8,021 nt of DNA from Prevotellaceae bacterium (GCA_031284065.1 JAITAP010000154.1:1-8021), one strand, 5' to 3'. Positions 1 through 6,843 are shown, numbered from the stretch's first letter. Made by a program: numbers and translations. Notes: generated by a model from the sequence alone, not told the origin.

Positions 1-144
1 CCGTTGGCTCTTTTTTAGGGGGGAGGTGGGCTTTTGAAATGAAAAATCAAACAGCTAAAAATCAATATGATAATAAATAAAAATCGGCAAATTTCCAAGT
101 TTGTCGGTCAGTAGTGATAATTTTTGATGGATTGCAATTGTTCT
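1..144. other. AT-rich stretch without a recognisable gene
   Basis: No supported gene is visible. A 13-codon frame starts at 39 (MKNQTAKNQYDNK) after a purine-rich GGGAGG tract, but it is too short and has no support. The stretch probably belongs to the intergenic region that continues into the palindromic repeats. Confidence 0.4.
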
Positions 145-184
145 CAATTCCCCGTAGGGGAATAATATCAATAGAAAATGGCTA
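145..184 (-). repeat. Inverted single copy of the 53-bp palindromic repeat
   Basis: Read on the minus strand, this segment matches the tandem unit found at 241-575: a TAGCC start, a T-rich tract, TCTATTGATATTATT and then the palindrome CCCCTACGGGG followed by AATTG. It differs from the tandem consensus by about one base change and one missing T. It faces the array across about 45 bases, so the region has an inverted-pair organisation like a bacterial interspersed mosaic element. Confidence 0.75.
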
Positions 185-200
185 CCCTTTTTTCGCCAAT

Positions 201-213
201 AGCCCGTAGGGCT
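201..213. repeat. Short variant palindrome AGCCC-GTA-GGGCT
   Basis: A five-base-pair stem with loop GTA lies between the inverted copy and the tandem array. The loop and C/G stem resemble the CCCC-TAC-GGGG core of the neighbouring repeats, so this may be a diverged relative or half of an older copy. Confidence 0.4.
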
Positions 214-224
214 TTAATAGCATC

Positions 225-575
225 GTCATTTTCTATTAATCCCCTACGGGGAATTGGAAAAGAGAAGATAGCCGTTTTTCTATTGATATTATTCCCCTAC
301 GGGGAATTGGGAAAGAGAAGATAGCCGTTTCTCTATTGATATTATTCCCCTACGGGGAATTGGGAAAGAGAAGATAGCCGTTTTTCTATTGATATTATTC
401 CCCTACGGGGAAGCGGGAAGGGAGAAGATAGCCGTTTTTCTATTGATATTATTCCCCTACGGGAAATTGGGAAAGAGAAGATAGCCGTTTTTCTATTGAT
501 ATTATTCCCCTACGGGGAATTGGGAAAGAGAAGATAGCCGTTTTTCTATTGATATTATTCCCCTACGGGGAAGCG
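225..575 (+). repeat. Tandem array of seven 53-54 bp palindromic repeats
   Basis: The core CCCCTACGGGG recurs at 241, 294, 347, 400, 454, 507 and 560, giving spacings of 53, 53, 53, 54, 53 and 53 bases. Each unit has the core, then AATTGGGAAAGAGAAGATAG, then CCGTTTTTCTATTGATATTATT. ATTCCCC pairs with GGGGAAT around a three-base loop, so every unit can form a hairpin. Units are nearly identical. Exceptions are the one starting at 400 and the truncated last one at 560, which carry GAAGCGG after the core, and the one at 454, whose core reads CCCCTACGGGA. There are no unique spacers, so this is not CRISPR. The period is not a multiple of three and stop codons occur in each unit, so it is non-coding. 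Its function is unknown; it resembles REP-type extragenic palindromes. Confidence 0.9.
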
Positions 576-618
576 GAGCTCGGCGCAGCCAATTGCCGCA
601 TGTTTTTCTTTCGAGGGC

Positions 619-637
619 TGCGTAACAGGGTTACGCA
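619..637. promoter_or_regulatory. 8-bp dyad upstream of the DUF6298-like gene
   Basis: TGCGTAAC and GTTACGCA are perfect inverted arms separated by AGG, ending 44 bases before the ATG at 682. The position suits an operator for a dimeric regulator or a small leader hairpin. No TAnnTTTG promoter box was recognised near it, so the role is inferred from symmetry and place only. Confidence 0.35.
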
Positions 638-681
638 ATATGCTCTCGTTGCAACAAATTCAACTTTCAATTTTCAGCTAA

Positions 682-3600
682 ATGAAGCCCTTTATTGCAG
701 GTATCGCGGTGTGCGCGGTTACGATTGCGTCAACGGCGCAGAAAACCCCTCCTCCTCCCCGTCCGGTGGAGGTTAGGGGCGGGCAGCTGGTATATACCCC
801 CGACGAGCGGGGTAACCGTATTCCCGATTTTTCGTATGCCGGCTACATGGCCGGCGAGCAGGATATTCCTGCCGCTGTTGTTCGCGTTCGCGTGCCGCCT
901 GTGGCGGGCGACGCTACCGAGCAAATTCAGCGCGCGCTGGACTACGTGTCGAGCTTGCCGGCGGGTACGGATGGCTTGCGAGGCGCGGCGCTGCTGGAGC
1001 CGGGCGTTTATCGCGTGGAGGGCGCTCTGCGCATTGGCGCGAGTGGGGTCGTGCTGCGCGGTAGCGGCGTGGGCAAAACAACGCTGCTGGGCTGCGGGCT
1101 TGACCGCCAAACGCTGATAACCATTGCCGGAAAAAACGACAGAGAACTTTCGACGCCTGTGAGGATAGCCGATGCTTACGTGCCTGTGGGCGCAGCGCAA
1201 ATGCAGGTGGAGCAACGCTCTTTTGGGGTGGGCGATAATGTGCTGGTGCAGCGGCCAAGTACTGAGGAGTGGATACGGACGCTGGGCGTTGACCACTTTG
1301 GCGGCGGAATAGGCGCGCTCGGCTGGAAAGCAGGCAACCACGACCTCGCGTGGGACAGAACAATTACCGCCGTTGACGGCAACCTTATCACCCTTGACGC
1401 GCCCATCACTACGGCAATTGATACGGCTTTTGGCGGGGGCTTTGTGGCGGCGTTTCATTGGCAGGGGCGGGTGAGCAACGTCGGCGTTGAAAACCTGATG
1501 CTGCAATCCTCTTACGATGAAAGCAACAAAAAAGACGAGGCGCACCGGTGGATGGCAATTGTGGTGGAAAATGCGCAGGATGTGTGGGTGCGGCAGGTCA
1601 ACTTTGCCCACTTTGCAGGCTCGGCGGTGGCGGTGTGGGAAACGGCAAGGCGCGTTACGGTGGAAGATTGCAAGTCGCTCAGCCCCGTATCGGAGGTGGC
1701 GGCGGAGCGGCGGTATTCGTTTTACACGCTGGGTCAGCAAACGCTTTTTCAGCGGTGCTACGCGGAGCATGGGTATCACGATTTTGCGGCGGGCTACTGC
1801 GCTCCGGGTCCAAACGCCTTTGTGCAGTGCGAGTCGCACCTCCCCCACAGCTTTAGCGGCGCTATTGACGCTTGGGCTTCGGGCGTGCTGCTGGATGTGG
1901 TGAACGTTGACGGCAACGCGCTGGGCTTTTTCAACCGCAGTCAGGACGGGCACGGCGCGGGGTGGACGGGCGCCAACAGCGTGCTGTGGCAGTGCACCGC
2001 CGCCAAAATCTACAACGTTCGCCCGCCAACGGCGCAGTGCTGGGCTATTGGGTGCTGGGCGCAGTTCATCGGCAACGGGTACTGGGTGGAGTCGAATAAC
2101 CATGTGCAGCCGCGCAGCTTGTACTACGCGCAGCTGGAGCAGCGCCTGGGCAGGGACATGCAGCACAGGGCGCAGCTCATACTGATAAAAACAAACCCTA
2201 CCAGCAGCCCGGCGGTGGCGCAGGCGGCAGAGCTGGTGGAGCAGGCAAAAATCCCCGTGCAAACGCTTTCGGACTGGATTGACAAGGCGGCGCAGCGCAG
2301 CCCCATTCCAACGGAGGGAACGGGCAACCCGCTACCGGCAAAAAGTGCAAAAGCGGCGGCAGCCAAATCACCCTCGCCGCAGGGAACTTTGGAGCTGGCA
2401 AGCGGCAGGCTGGTGCGCAACGGCGCGCTGGTGGCGGGCAACAGGCTGAGCATCCCGTACTGGAGCGGCAGCGTCAAGCCCAACTTTGTAAAGACCGCCA
2501 GACCCCACATTACCCGCTACGTGCCCGGACGCACGGGGCTTGGATATACGGACGATTTGGACGCGCTGACGGATGAAATGCCCGAAAAAAATATTGTGGG
2601 AATTGAGCACCACTACGGCTTATGGTATGAGCGTCGGCGCGACGACCACGAGCGTATTCGCCGCATGGACGGCGACGTGTGGGCGCCGTTCTACGAACAG
2701 CCGTTTGCGCGCTCCGGCGAAGGCGTGGCGTGGGACGGCTTGAGCAAGTACGATTTGACCAGATATAACCACTGGTACTGGCTGCGCCTGAAGCAATTTG
2801 CCGACCTTGCCGATAAAAAAGGCTTGCTGCTGGTGCAGCAGCACTACTTTCAGCACAACATTATTGAGGCGGGCGCGCACTGGGCGGATAGCCCGTGGCG
2901 CACGGCGAACAACATTAACGGTACGGGGTTTCCGGAGCCGCCACCCTACGCCGGCGACAAGCGCATTTTTATGGCGGAGCAATTTTACGATACGGTCAAC
3001 CCTGCCCGAAAGGCGCTGCACGTTGCCTACATTCGCAAGTGTCTGGACAACTTTGAAGGCAACAGCAGCGTAATTCACCTGATAAGCGACGAATTTACGG
3101 GTCCCTTGTCGTTCGTGCAGCTTTGGCTTGACGTAATTGCGGGCTGGGAAAGGGAAACCGGGCGCAGCGTTCTGGTCGGCTTGAGCGCCACCAAAGATGT
3201 GCAGGACGCTATCCTGTCCGATACCGTGCGGGCGGCGGTGGTTGACATTATCGATATTCGCTACTGGTGGTACCGGCAAAACGGCGAAGCGTACGCTCCG
3301 CAGGGCGGGCTAAGCTTGGCGCCGCGCCAACATGCACGCCTGCTCAAGCCATCCCCCACCTCGTTTGCGCAGGTGTATCGCGCGGTTGCGGAGTACAGGG
3401 AGAAATTTCCCGGCAAAGCCGTAATAGTTTCGGAGCAGGGAAGCCAGCACGCATGGGCAGAGCTGACAGCCGGCGGCTCGCTAGCGCCCGTACCCGTGAG
3501 GGATGCGCAGTTCCTGACCGCCGCCGCCGCCATGCCGCCGCTGAAAAATGCGGACAAGCCGACTTTGTACAGCCCCGCAAGAGGCTACATAGTGTACGTT

Positions 3601-3783
3601 GATTCGGAAAGCGTAACGCTTGACTTGAGCCGGGAATCGGGCAAGTACAGGGTGGTGTGGATGGATGCGAAAAGCGGTAGCCGCTTGCCGGACAAAAAAG
3701 CCGAAACCGTTGCCGCCGGAAAAACGCTGACGCTGAAAAATCCGCAAGCCGGCGCGGCTGTGCTGTGGCTCGACAAGAAGTAG
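682..3783 (+). CDS. Secreted beta-helix / TIM-barrel protein, DUF6298-like (putative polysaccharide-degrading enzyme)
   Basis: This 1033-residue protein is probably exported and acts on a polysaccharide; the substrate is not known. Residues 1-19 form a signal peptide (MKPF, hydrophobic stretch, STA|Q), then a proline-rich tail. Residues about 47-125 read like the start of a pectate-lyase-3-type right-handed beta-helix (IPDFSYAGY, LLEPGVYRV, VVLRGSGVGKTTL), which continues to about 480 with regularly spaced V/I/C-rich rungs. An Ala/Lys/Pro linker lies at about 554-567. The second half resembles a glycosidase TIM barrel as in apiosidase-like families: IEHHYGLWYERR (641-652), HLISDEFTG with D803/E804, IDIRYWWY (857-864) and VIVSEQG with E918. 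E804 and E918 are candidate catalytic residues. The C-terminus (974-1033, GKYRVVWMDAKSG) resembles the small beta-sandwich that closes such barrels. The ATG is chosen because the signal peptide starts there; no strong ribosome binding site is visible. The family assignment comes from pattern recall, not from a search. Confidence 0.72.
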   Translation: MKPFIAGIAVCAVTIASTAQKTPPPPRPVEVRGGQLVYTPDERGNRIPDFSYAGYMAGEQDIPAAVVRVRVPPVAGDATEQIQRALDYVSSLPAGTDGLRGAALLEPGVYRVEGALRIGASGVVLRGSGVGKTTLLGCGLDRQTLITIAGKNDRELSTPVRIADAYVPVGAAQMQVEQRSFGVGDNVLVQRPSTEEWIRTLGVDHFGGGIGALGWKAGNHDLAWDRTITAVDGNLITLDAPITTAIDTAFGGGFVAAFHWQGRVSNVGVENLMLQSSYDESNKKDEAHRWMAIVVENAQDVWVRQVNFAHFAGSAVAVWETARRVTVEDCKSLSPVSEVAAERRYSFYTLGQQTLFQRCYAEHGYHDFAAGYCAPGPNAFVQCESHLPHSFSGAIDAWASGVLLDVVNVDGNALGFFNRSQDGHGAGWTGANSVLWQCTAAKIYNVRPPTAQCWAIGCWAQFIGNGYWVESNNHVQPRSLYYAQLEQRLGRDMQHRAQLILIKTNPTSSPAVAQAAELVEQAKIPVQTLSDWIDKAAQRSPIPTEGTGNPLPAKSAKAAAAKSPSPQGTLELASGRLVRNGALVAGNRLSIPYWSGSVKPNFVKTARPHITRYVPGRTGLGYTDDLDALTDEMPEKNIVGIEHHYGLWYERRRDDHERIRRMDGDVWAPFYEQPFARSGEGVAWDGLSKYDLTRYNHWYWLRLKQFADLADKKGLLLVQQHYFQHNIIEAGAHWADSPWRTANNINGTGFPEPPPYAGDKRIFMAEQFYDTVNPARKALHVAYIRKCLDNFEGNSSVIHLISDEFTGPLSFVQLWLDVIAGWERETGRSVLVGLSATKDVQDAILSDTVRAAVVDIIDIRYWWYRQNGEAYAPQGGLSLAPRQHARLLKPSPTSFAQVYRAVAEYREKFPGKAVIVSEQGSQHAWAELTAGGSLAPVPVRDAQFLTAAAAMPPLKNADKPTLYSPARGYIVYVDSESVTLDLSRESGKYRVVWMDAKSGSRLPDKKAETVAAGKTLTLKNPQAGAAVLWLDKK

Positions 3784-4011
3784 CGGTAAATTGTCATTCC
3801 GGAAAAGCTTTTGGTAGCGTTTAAGGGTGTTCGCGCTGCCGGCCATTACGCCTCTTGCGCCTCGCCTGCTCACGCTATGGCGGAAAAGTTGCAGCCTGCC
3901 CGACGGGCAGGGGTGTTCACGGCGGGGCGTGAGGGCTTGAAAGGCCTCTGCCGTCCGGTAAAGTTCGGGAATGTTTTGTTGCGCAAGCAGCAGGCCGTAA
4001 ACCGCAGGGCG
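3784..4011. other. Intergenic region between two convergent genes
   Basis: The region separates the ends of the DUF6298-like gene and recQ. It contains a strong hairpin at 3895-3911 but no classical stem-plus-T-run terminator. On the minus strand, the frame directly after the recQ stop stays open across the whole interval and its first part has protein-like composition (VYGLLLAQQNIPELYRTAEA). It has no start of its own and was not recognised, so it is described as a finding and not called as a gene. Confidence 0.5.
3895..3911. terminator. Hairpin between convergent genes (possible shared transcription end)
   Basis: CCTGCCC and GGGCAGG form a perfect seven-base-pair, GC-rich stem around GAC. 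It lies about 110 bases after the upstream gene's stop and about 100 bases after the recQ stop, so it could serve both strands. Neither side carries a run of T residues, which argues against a classical intrinsic terminator. Confidence 0.3.
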
Positions 4012-5925
4012 CTACTTGTCTTTGCCCGACCACCTCAACGCTCCGGCTTTTTCGTCAATTTTTTCGTTATCGAGCAGCCAGCGCGTTACCTTGAACAGCT
4101 TCTCCGCTTTTTGCGGAAGCGAGTCCACCAGCTTTTCCATGCTCAAGGGTTGTTCGCTCAGCAGCTTTTTGATGTGCGCCACCAGCTCGTCAAGCTCACG
4201 CTTGCTTACGTCGAGTTCTTTTCGCTCAAGGCACACGTCGCACTGTCCGCAGCGGTGGCTGTTGGTTTCGCCAAAGTAGGCCAGCAGCAGCTGGCTTCTG
4301 CACTTGTCGCTGGCGGATGCGTAAGCCAAAATATGCTCAACGCGCCGAATGTATCGCTCTTTCCGGTCGGCGTAGTTTTCTTTGGTAATGCGCAAATTTT
4401 TATCGTCGAGCCTGTTTTCCGTGTAAATAATCAGGGGCGTTTTTTTGCGCGGAATGTAGGATATTACCTTAAGCTGCGACAGCTTGTGGAGGGCGCTGTA
4501 CACGTCGTTTGGCGTAAGGCCTATGGCGCGTGCAATGTAGGCTTCGTCTATCGGGCTGTACTGCGAAAACAGTCCCGTGTAGGCGCGCAGCAACGCTTTT
4601 ACGACCAAATCCAGGGATGGGTTGGCAACCTGCACCTTGTAAAGTTCGTCGCGGTCAGCTATAAACATTGCGCGCGAAGGGTTGTTCGCCTCATCAACGA
4701 ACTCTATGTAGCCGTCGCGTTGCAGGAATTGCAGCGCGCTGTACGCCGTAAGCAAATATACCTTGTAGGCTGAGCAGAACTCCCCCAGGTTGAAGTCGTG
4801 CACCGTATCGCGCCCCGTTCCCGTAGGTATTTGCAGAAAGCTGCCCAGCGCATGGTACACGCGCCGTATCTCCTTTATTGGCGGAAAAGCAATGGCGTAG
4901 CGATTGTCCATCGACGCCTTGTCCGTTGCGGCGCTGTAGAGCAGCACGGCGTAGGCCTTTTTTTCGTCGCGTCCGGCGCGTCCCGCTTCTTGGTAGTAGG
5001 CTTCGAGCGAATCGGGCATATCCATGTGCGCCACCCAGCGCACGTCGGCCTTATCAATGCCCATGCCAAATGCGTTAGTTGCCACCATGATGCGCGTTGC
5101 GCCGCTTTTCCACTCATCCTGCTTGCGGCTACGCTCTTCGTTGCCCATTCCGCCGTGGTAGGCGTCTGCCGAAAAGCCGTTTTCCCGCAAAAAGTTTGAC
5201 ACGTCCGCCGTCGCTCCGCGCGTACGCACGTACACCACCGCCGTGCCGGGCACCGCCGCCGCAATTTTGAGCAGCTCCTTGCGCTTGTGTTCAGTATGGC
5301 GCACCACGTAGGCCAGATTTTTGCGCTCAAAGCTTTTTTTGAGGAGATGCTTTTCGCGGAAGCGGAGACGCTCCATAATATCCTGCGCCACCTTGGGCGT
5401 AGCGGTAGCGGTGAGCGCCAGCATCGGCACGCCGGGGAGAAGGTCGCGCAGCTCCGCAATCTTCATGTACGACGGGCGAAAGTCGTAGCCCCACTGCGAA
5501 ATGCAGTGCGACTCGTCGATAGCAATCAGGTTTACCTTCATGTGCGCCACATACGCCTTAAACACATCCGTTCCCAGGCGCTCCGGCGACAGGTACAGAA
5601 ACTTGTACTCTCCGTACAGGCAGTTGTCGAGCGCAATTTTAATCTCGTGGCTGCTCATGCCGGAGTAAATCGCCAGCGCCTTAATGCCTTTTTTTTGCAG
5701 ATTTTCCACCTGATCCTTCATGAGCGCAATGAGGGGCGTAACCACAAGGCAAATACCCTCCTTTGCCAGCGCCGGCACCTGAAAGCAGACCGATTTCCCG
5801 CCTCCCGTAGGCATAAGCGCAAGCGTATCGCGCCCGTCATACGCCGCCTGCACCACCTCCTCCTGCAACGCGCGAAACGAGTGATGCCCCCAGTACTGGA
5901 ATAATATTTTTGAAAAATCAACCAT
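4012..5925 (-). CDS. recQ: ATP-dependent DNA helicase RecQ
   Basis: This is a cytoplasmic superfamily 2, 3'-to-5' DNA helicase acting in recombination and repair of stalled forks. Residue numbers count from the alternative TTG at 5934; subtract three for the ATG chosen here. Motif I is MPTGGGKS (41-48), motif II is IDESHCISQWGYDFRPSY with D140-E-S-H followed by the RecQ aromatic-rich loop, motif III is LALTATATP, and motif VI is QEAGRAGRD (315-323). The zinc-binding subdomain has C545, C562, C565 and C568. A winged-helix-like region follows and the protein ends at LRWSGKDK. No HRDC domain is seen; at about 637 residues it is a plausible short Bacteroidota RecQ. The ATG at 5925 is preferred because the TTG at 5934 lies inside a promoter-like TACCTTTG box. 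IS30-derived sequence lies directly upstream. No residue known to be essential appears to be missing. Confidence 0.95.
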   Translation of the reverse strand: MVDFSKILFQYWGHHSFRALQEEVVQAAYDGRDTLALMPTGGGKSVCFQVPALAKEGICLVVTPLIALMKDQVENLQKKGIKALAIYSGMSSHEIKIALDNCLYGEYKFLYLSPERLGTDVFKAYVAHMKVNLIAIDESHCISQWGYDFRPSYMKIAELRDLLPGVPMLALTATATPKVAQDIMERLRFREKHLLKKSFERKNLAYVVRHTEHKRKELLKIAAAVPGTAVVYVRTRGATADVSNFLRENGFSADAYHGGMGNEERSRKQDEWKSGATRIMVATNAFGMGIDKADVRWVAHMDMPDSLEAYYQEAGRAGRDEKKAYAVLLYSAATDKASMDNRYAIAFPPIKEIRRVYHALGSFLQIPTGTGRDTVHDFNLGEFCSAYKVYLLTAYSALQFLQRDGYIEFVDEANNPSRAMFIADRDELYKVQVANPSLDLVVKALLRAYTGLFSQYSPIDEAYIARAIGLTPNDVYSALHKLSQLKVISYIPRKKTPLIIYTENRLDDKNLRITKENYADRKERYIRRVEHILAYASASDKCRSQLLLAYFGETNSHRCGQCDVCLERKELDVSKRELDELVAHIKKLLSEQPLSMEKLVDSLPQKAEKLFKVTRWLLDNEKIDEKAGALRWSGKDK

Positions 5926-6022
5926 AGCCTGCAAAGGTAAAGCTTATTTTAGAAACTACGAATTTTGGACAAGAGGTATTTGCAGTGTACCTTTGCTCAC
6001 GGGATAAATGTACTTTTTGCAT
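5918..6022 (-). pseudogene. Transposase N-terminal fragment fused to the recQ leader (IS30 family)
   Basis: The first 13 codons (MQKVHLSREQRYT) are identical in protein sequence to the start of the longer transposase remnant ending at 6118. After codon 13 the match stops and the frame runs through non-homologous DNA for 21 codons (ANTSCPK through FAGYG). It ends at a TGA (5920-5918) that lies just inside recQ, so the frame overlaps the recQ ATG by eight bases. It cannot encode an active transposase. If the transposon's own promoter still works, this 34-codon frame could act as an upstream, translationally coupled leader for recQ. Confidence 0.7.
5932..5962 (-). promoter_or_regulatory. Candidate Bacteroidota promoter for recQ
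   Basis: On the minus strand TACCTTTG (5939-5932) matches the TAnnTTTG -7 consensus. TTCG (5962-5959), three of four bases of the TTTG -33 element, lies exactly 19 bases upstream of it. Transcription would begin at about 5926-5928, one to three bases before the ATG at 5925, giving an essentially leaderless recQ mRNA. This is a motif match only. Confidence 0.5.
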
Positions 6023-6122
6023 AGCAACGTAAAAGTAGAAATTTTTCCTAAACGTTCATCGAGGGCATGATTTCGAAGAACGTTTTCTTACTTTAAAGTT
6101 GCATTTGTTAGTTGAAATTACA
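5985..6122 (-). mobile_element. IS30-family end fragment A (138 bp)
   Basis: This segment repeats 6581-6722 almost base for base. It contains the element's outer end (GTTGAAATTACA at the right edge), the region before the transposase, its ATG at 6022 and 13 codons. Differences from the other copy are a one-base indel near the start codon, a three-base shorter T-run, and several changes in the palindrome at about 6050-6088. The rest of the element is missing; the fragment stops abruptly 60 bases before the recQ ATG. Confidence 0.85.
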
Positions 6123-6618
6123 AGCGCCCTTTTTCATTCACGATGTCTGGACGCCGGTCAATTGGGGTTCGATTCTTGATGGGTATTTTGCTACCCGTCG
6201 AGCGCCTGCGATGCTTCATTCGGCGCCGCGTATGGGTGTAAAGCGTACCGCCCTGCTCCCTGTCCAGCCGGATGAGCTTGTAGATGGCTTCATGGCTGAC
6301 GGTAGGGGTTCCCTTCCGCTTCATCCAGCCCACGATTTGCTGCGGCGACCATCCCAGCTGAAGGCAGGCAATGATTTCTTTTTTGACCGGAGGGAGCAAC
6401 TTTCTGGGCTTTTTCAGGCGCTCTTTGCGCAGCTCCGCCATGCCTTGCGCATACTCGAACGAGTAGGCGCCCTTGTGGTTGGCGTTTCGCTTCAGCCCCC
6501 GGCATACTACGGACTTGTCCTTGCCAATCGCCGCTGCCACCATTTTTGGGGTACACCCCTGCTTGTGCATCGCAGAAATTGTGTACCTTTGCTCACGGGA
6601 TAAATGTACTTTTTGCAT
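6118..6618 (-). pseudogene. Truncated IS30-family transposase, DNA-binding half only
   Basis: This 166-residue frame matches the N-terminal half of IS30-family transposases, which are usually over 300 residues. Residues about 5-48 (HLSREQRYTISAMHKQG, then MVAAAIGKDKSVVCRGLKRN) form the first helix-turn-helix; a second lies at about 80-115 (GWSPQQIVGWMKRKG, VSHEAIYKLI). A basic stretch THTRRRMKHRRR follows. It ends in RPDIVNEKGRL and a stop. In intact relatives GRL is followed by GDWEID, where the catalytic DDE domain begins, so all catalytic residues are absent. The last codon and stop come from the outer end of neighbouring fragment A, showing that the reading frame was cut by the junction. 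There are no internal stops or frameshifts. The product could still bind the element's ends, which is inference. Confidence 0.88.
6562..6591 (+). promoter_or_regulatory. Candidate antisense promoter inside the transposase start region
   Basis: On the plus strand TACCTTTG (6584-6591) fits the -7 box, with CTTG at 6562-6565 as a partial -33 element 18 bases upstream. A transcript would begin at about 6597, run antisense to the transposase start codon at 6618 and leader, and meet the stem-plus-T-run at 6647-6686. Caution: these bases also encode REQRYT, so the match may simply reflect the protein sequence. In fragment A the same box lies at 5988-5995, with TTTG at 5964-5967. Confidence 0.3.
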
Positions 6619-6646
6619 AACTAACGTAAAAGTAGAAATTTTTCCT

Positions 6647-6686
6647 AAACGTTCATCGAGGGCATGCCCTCGATGAACGTTTTTTT
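6647..6686 (+). terminator. 36-bp perfect palindrome with T-run
   Basis: Bases 6647-6682 are a perfect palindrome. Its arm begins AAACGTTCATCGAGGG and its centre is GCATGC, giving a 16-base-pair stem with a CATG loop in RNA. Seven T residues (6680-6686) follow only on the plus strand, so it is a strong intrinsic terminator for plus-strand transcripts. On the minus strand it would be a stable hairpin in the transposase leader. Fragment A keeps the outer arms (AAACGTTC/GAACGTTT) but has mismatches in the middle (6050-6088). Confidence 0.7.
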
Positions 6687-6843
6687 CTTACTTTAAAGTT
6701 GCATTTATTAGTTGAAATTACAGCCAGGATTTGCGGAAAAATTTGCAGCCGGCAGCTCGCGGCGTGAAGAAAAAAAGGGGTAGAGGTTTATAAATATTGC
6801 TGAAATTTGGTACAAATAAATTAAAAAATAGGAGAAAAACATT

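Larger units (their letters stand above)
6118..6722 (-). mobile_element. IS30-family truncated element B
   Basis: The element runs from its outer end at 6722 (GTTGAAATTACA) through a 36-bp perfect palindrome and the transposase start to a break at 6118-6123, where it meets the outer end of fragment A. The order on the minus strand is end-B, half transposase, end-A, 13 codons, recQ, so two same-orientation left parts are joined head to tail with no second terminal repeat. IS30 elements are known to make tandem dimers and to insert next to their own ends; later deletion would give this pattern. Confidence 0.85.

Noticed and set aside
225..575. CRISPR array
   Set aside because: The period is constant, but the whole unit is repeated; there are no unique spacers and no cas genes nearby.
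549..776. 75-codon plus-strand frame across the repeat edge
   Set aside because: It starts in the repeat and runs into the signal-peptide region of the enzyme gene in another frame; no protein-like pattern.
730..2262. 510-codon minus-strand frame opposite the enzyme gene
   Set aside because: It is a shadow of the GC-rich plus-strand gene; its composition is rich in H, R and P and it has no recognisable domain, while the plus frame has a signal peptide and clear domain motifs.
3811..4773. 320-codon plus-strand frame over the recQ 3' end
   Set aside because: Most of it is antisense to well-conserved RecQ sequence, including the zinc cysteines.
6112..6603. 163-codon plus-strand frame over the transposase
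   Set aside because: It is antisense to the recognisable IS30-family helix-turn-helix region.
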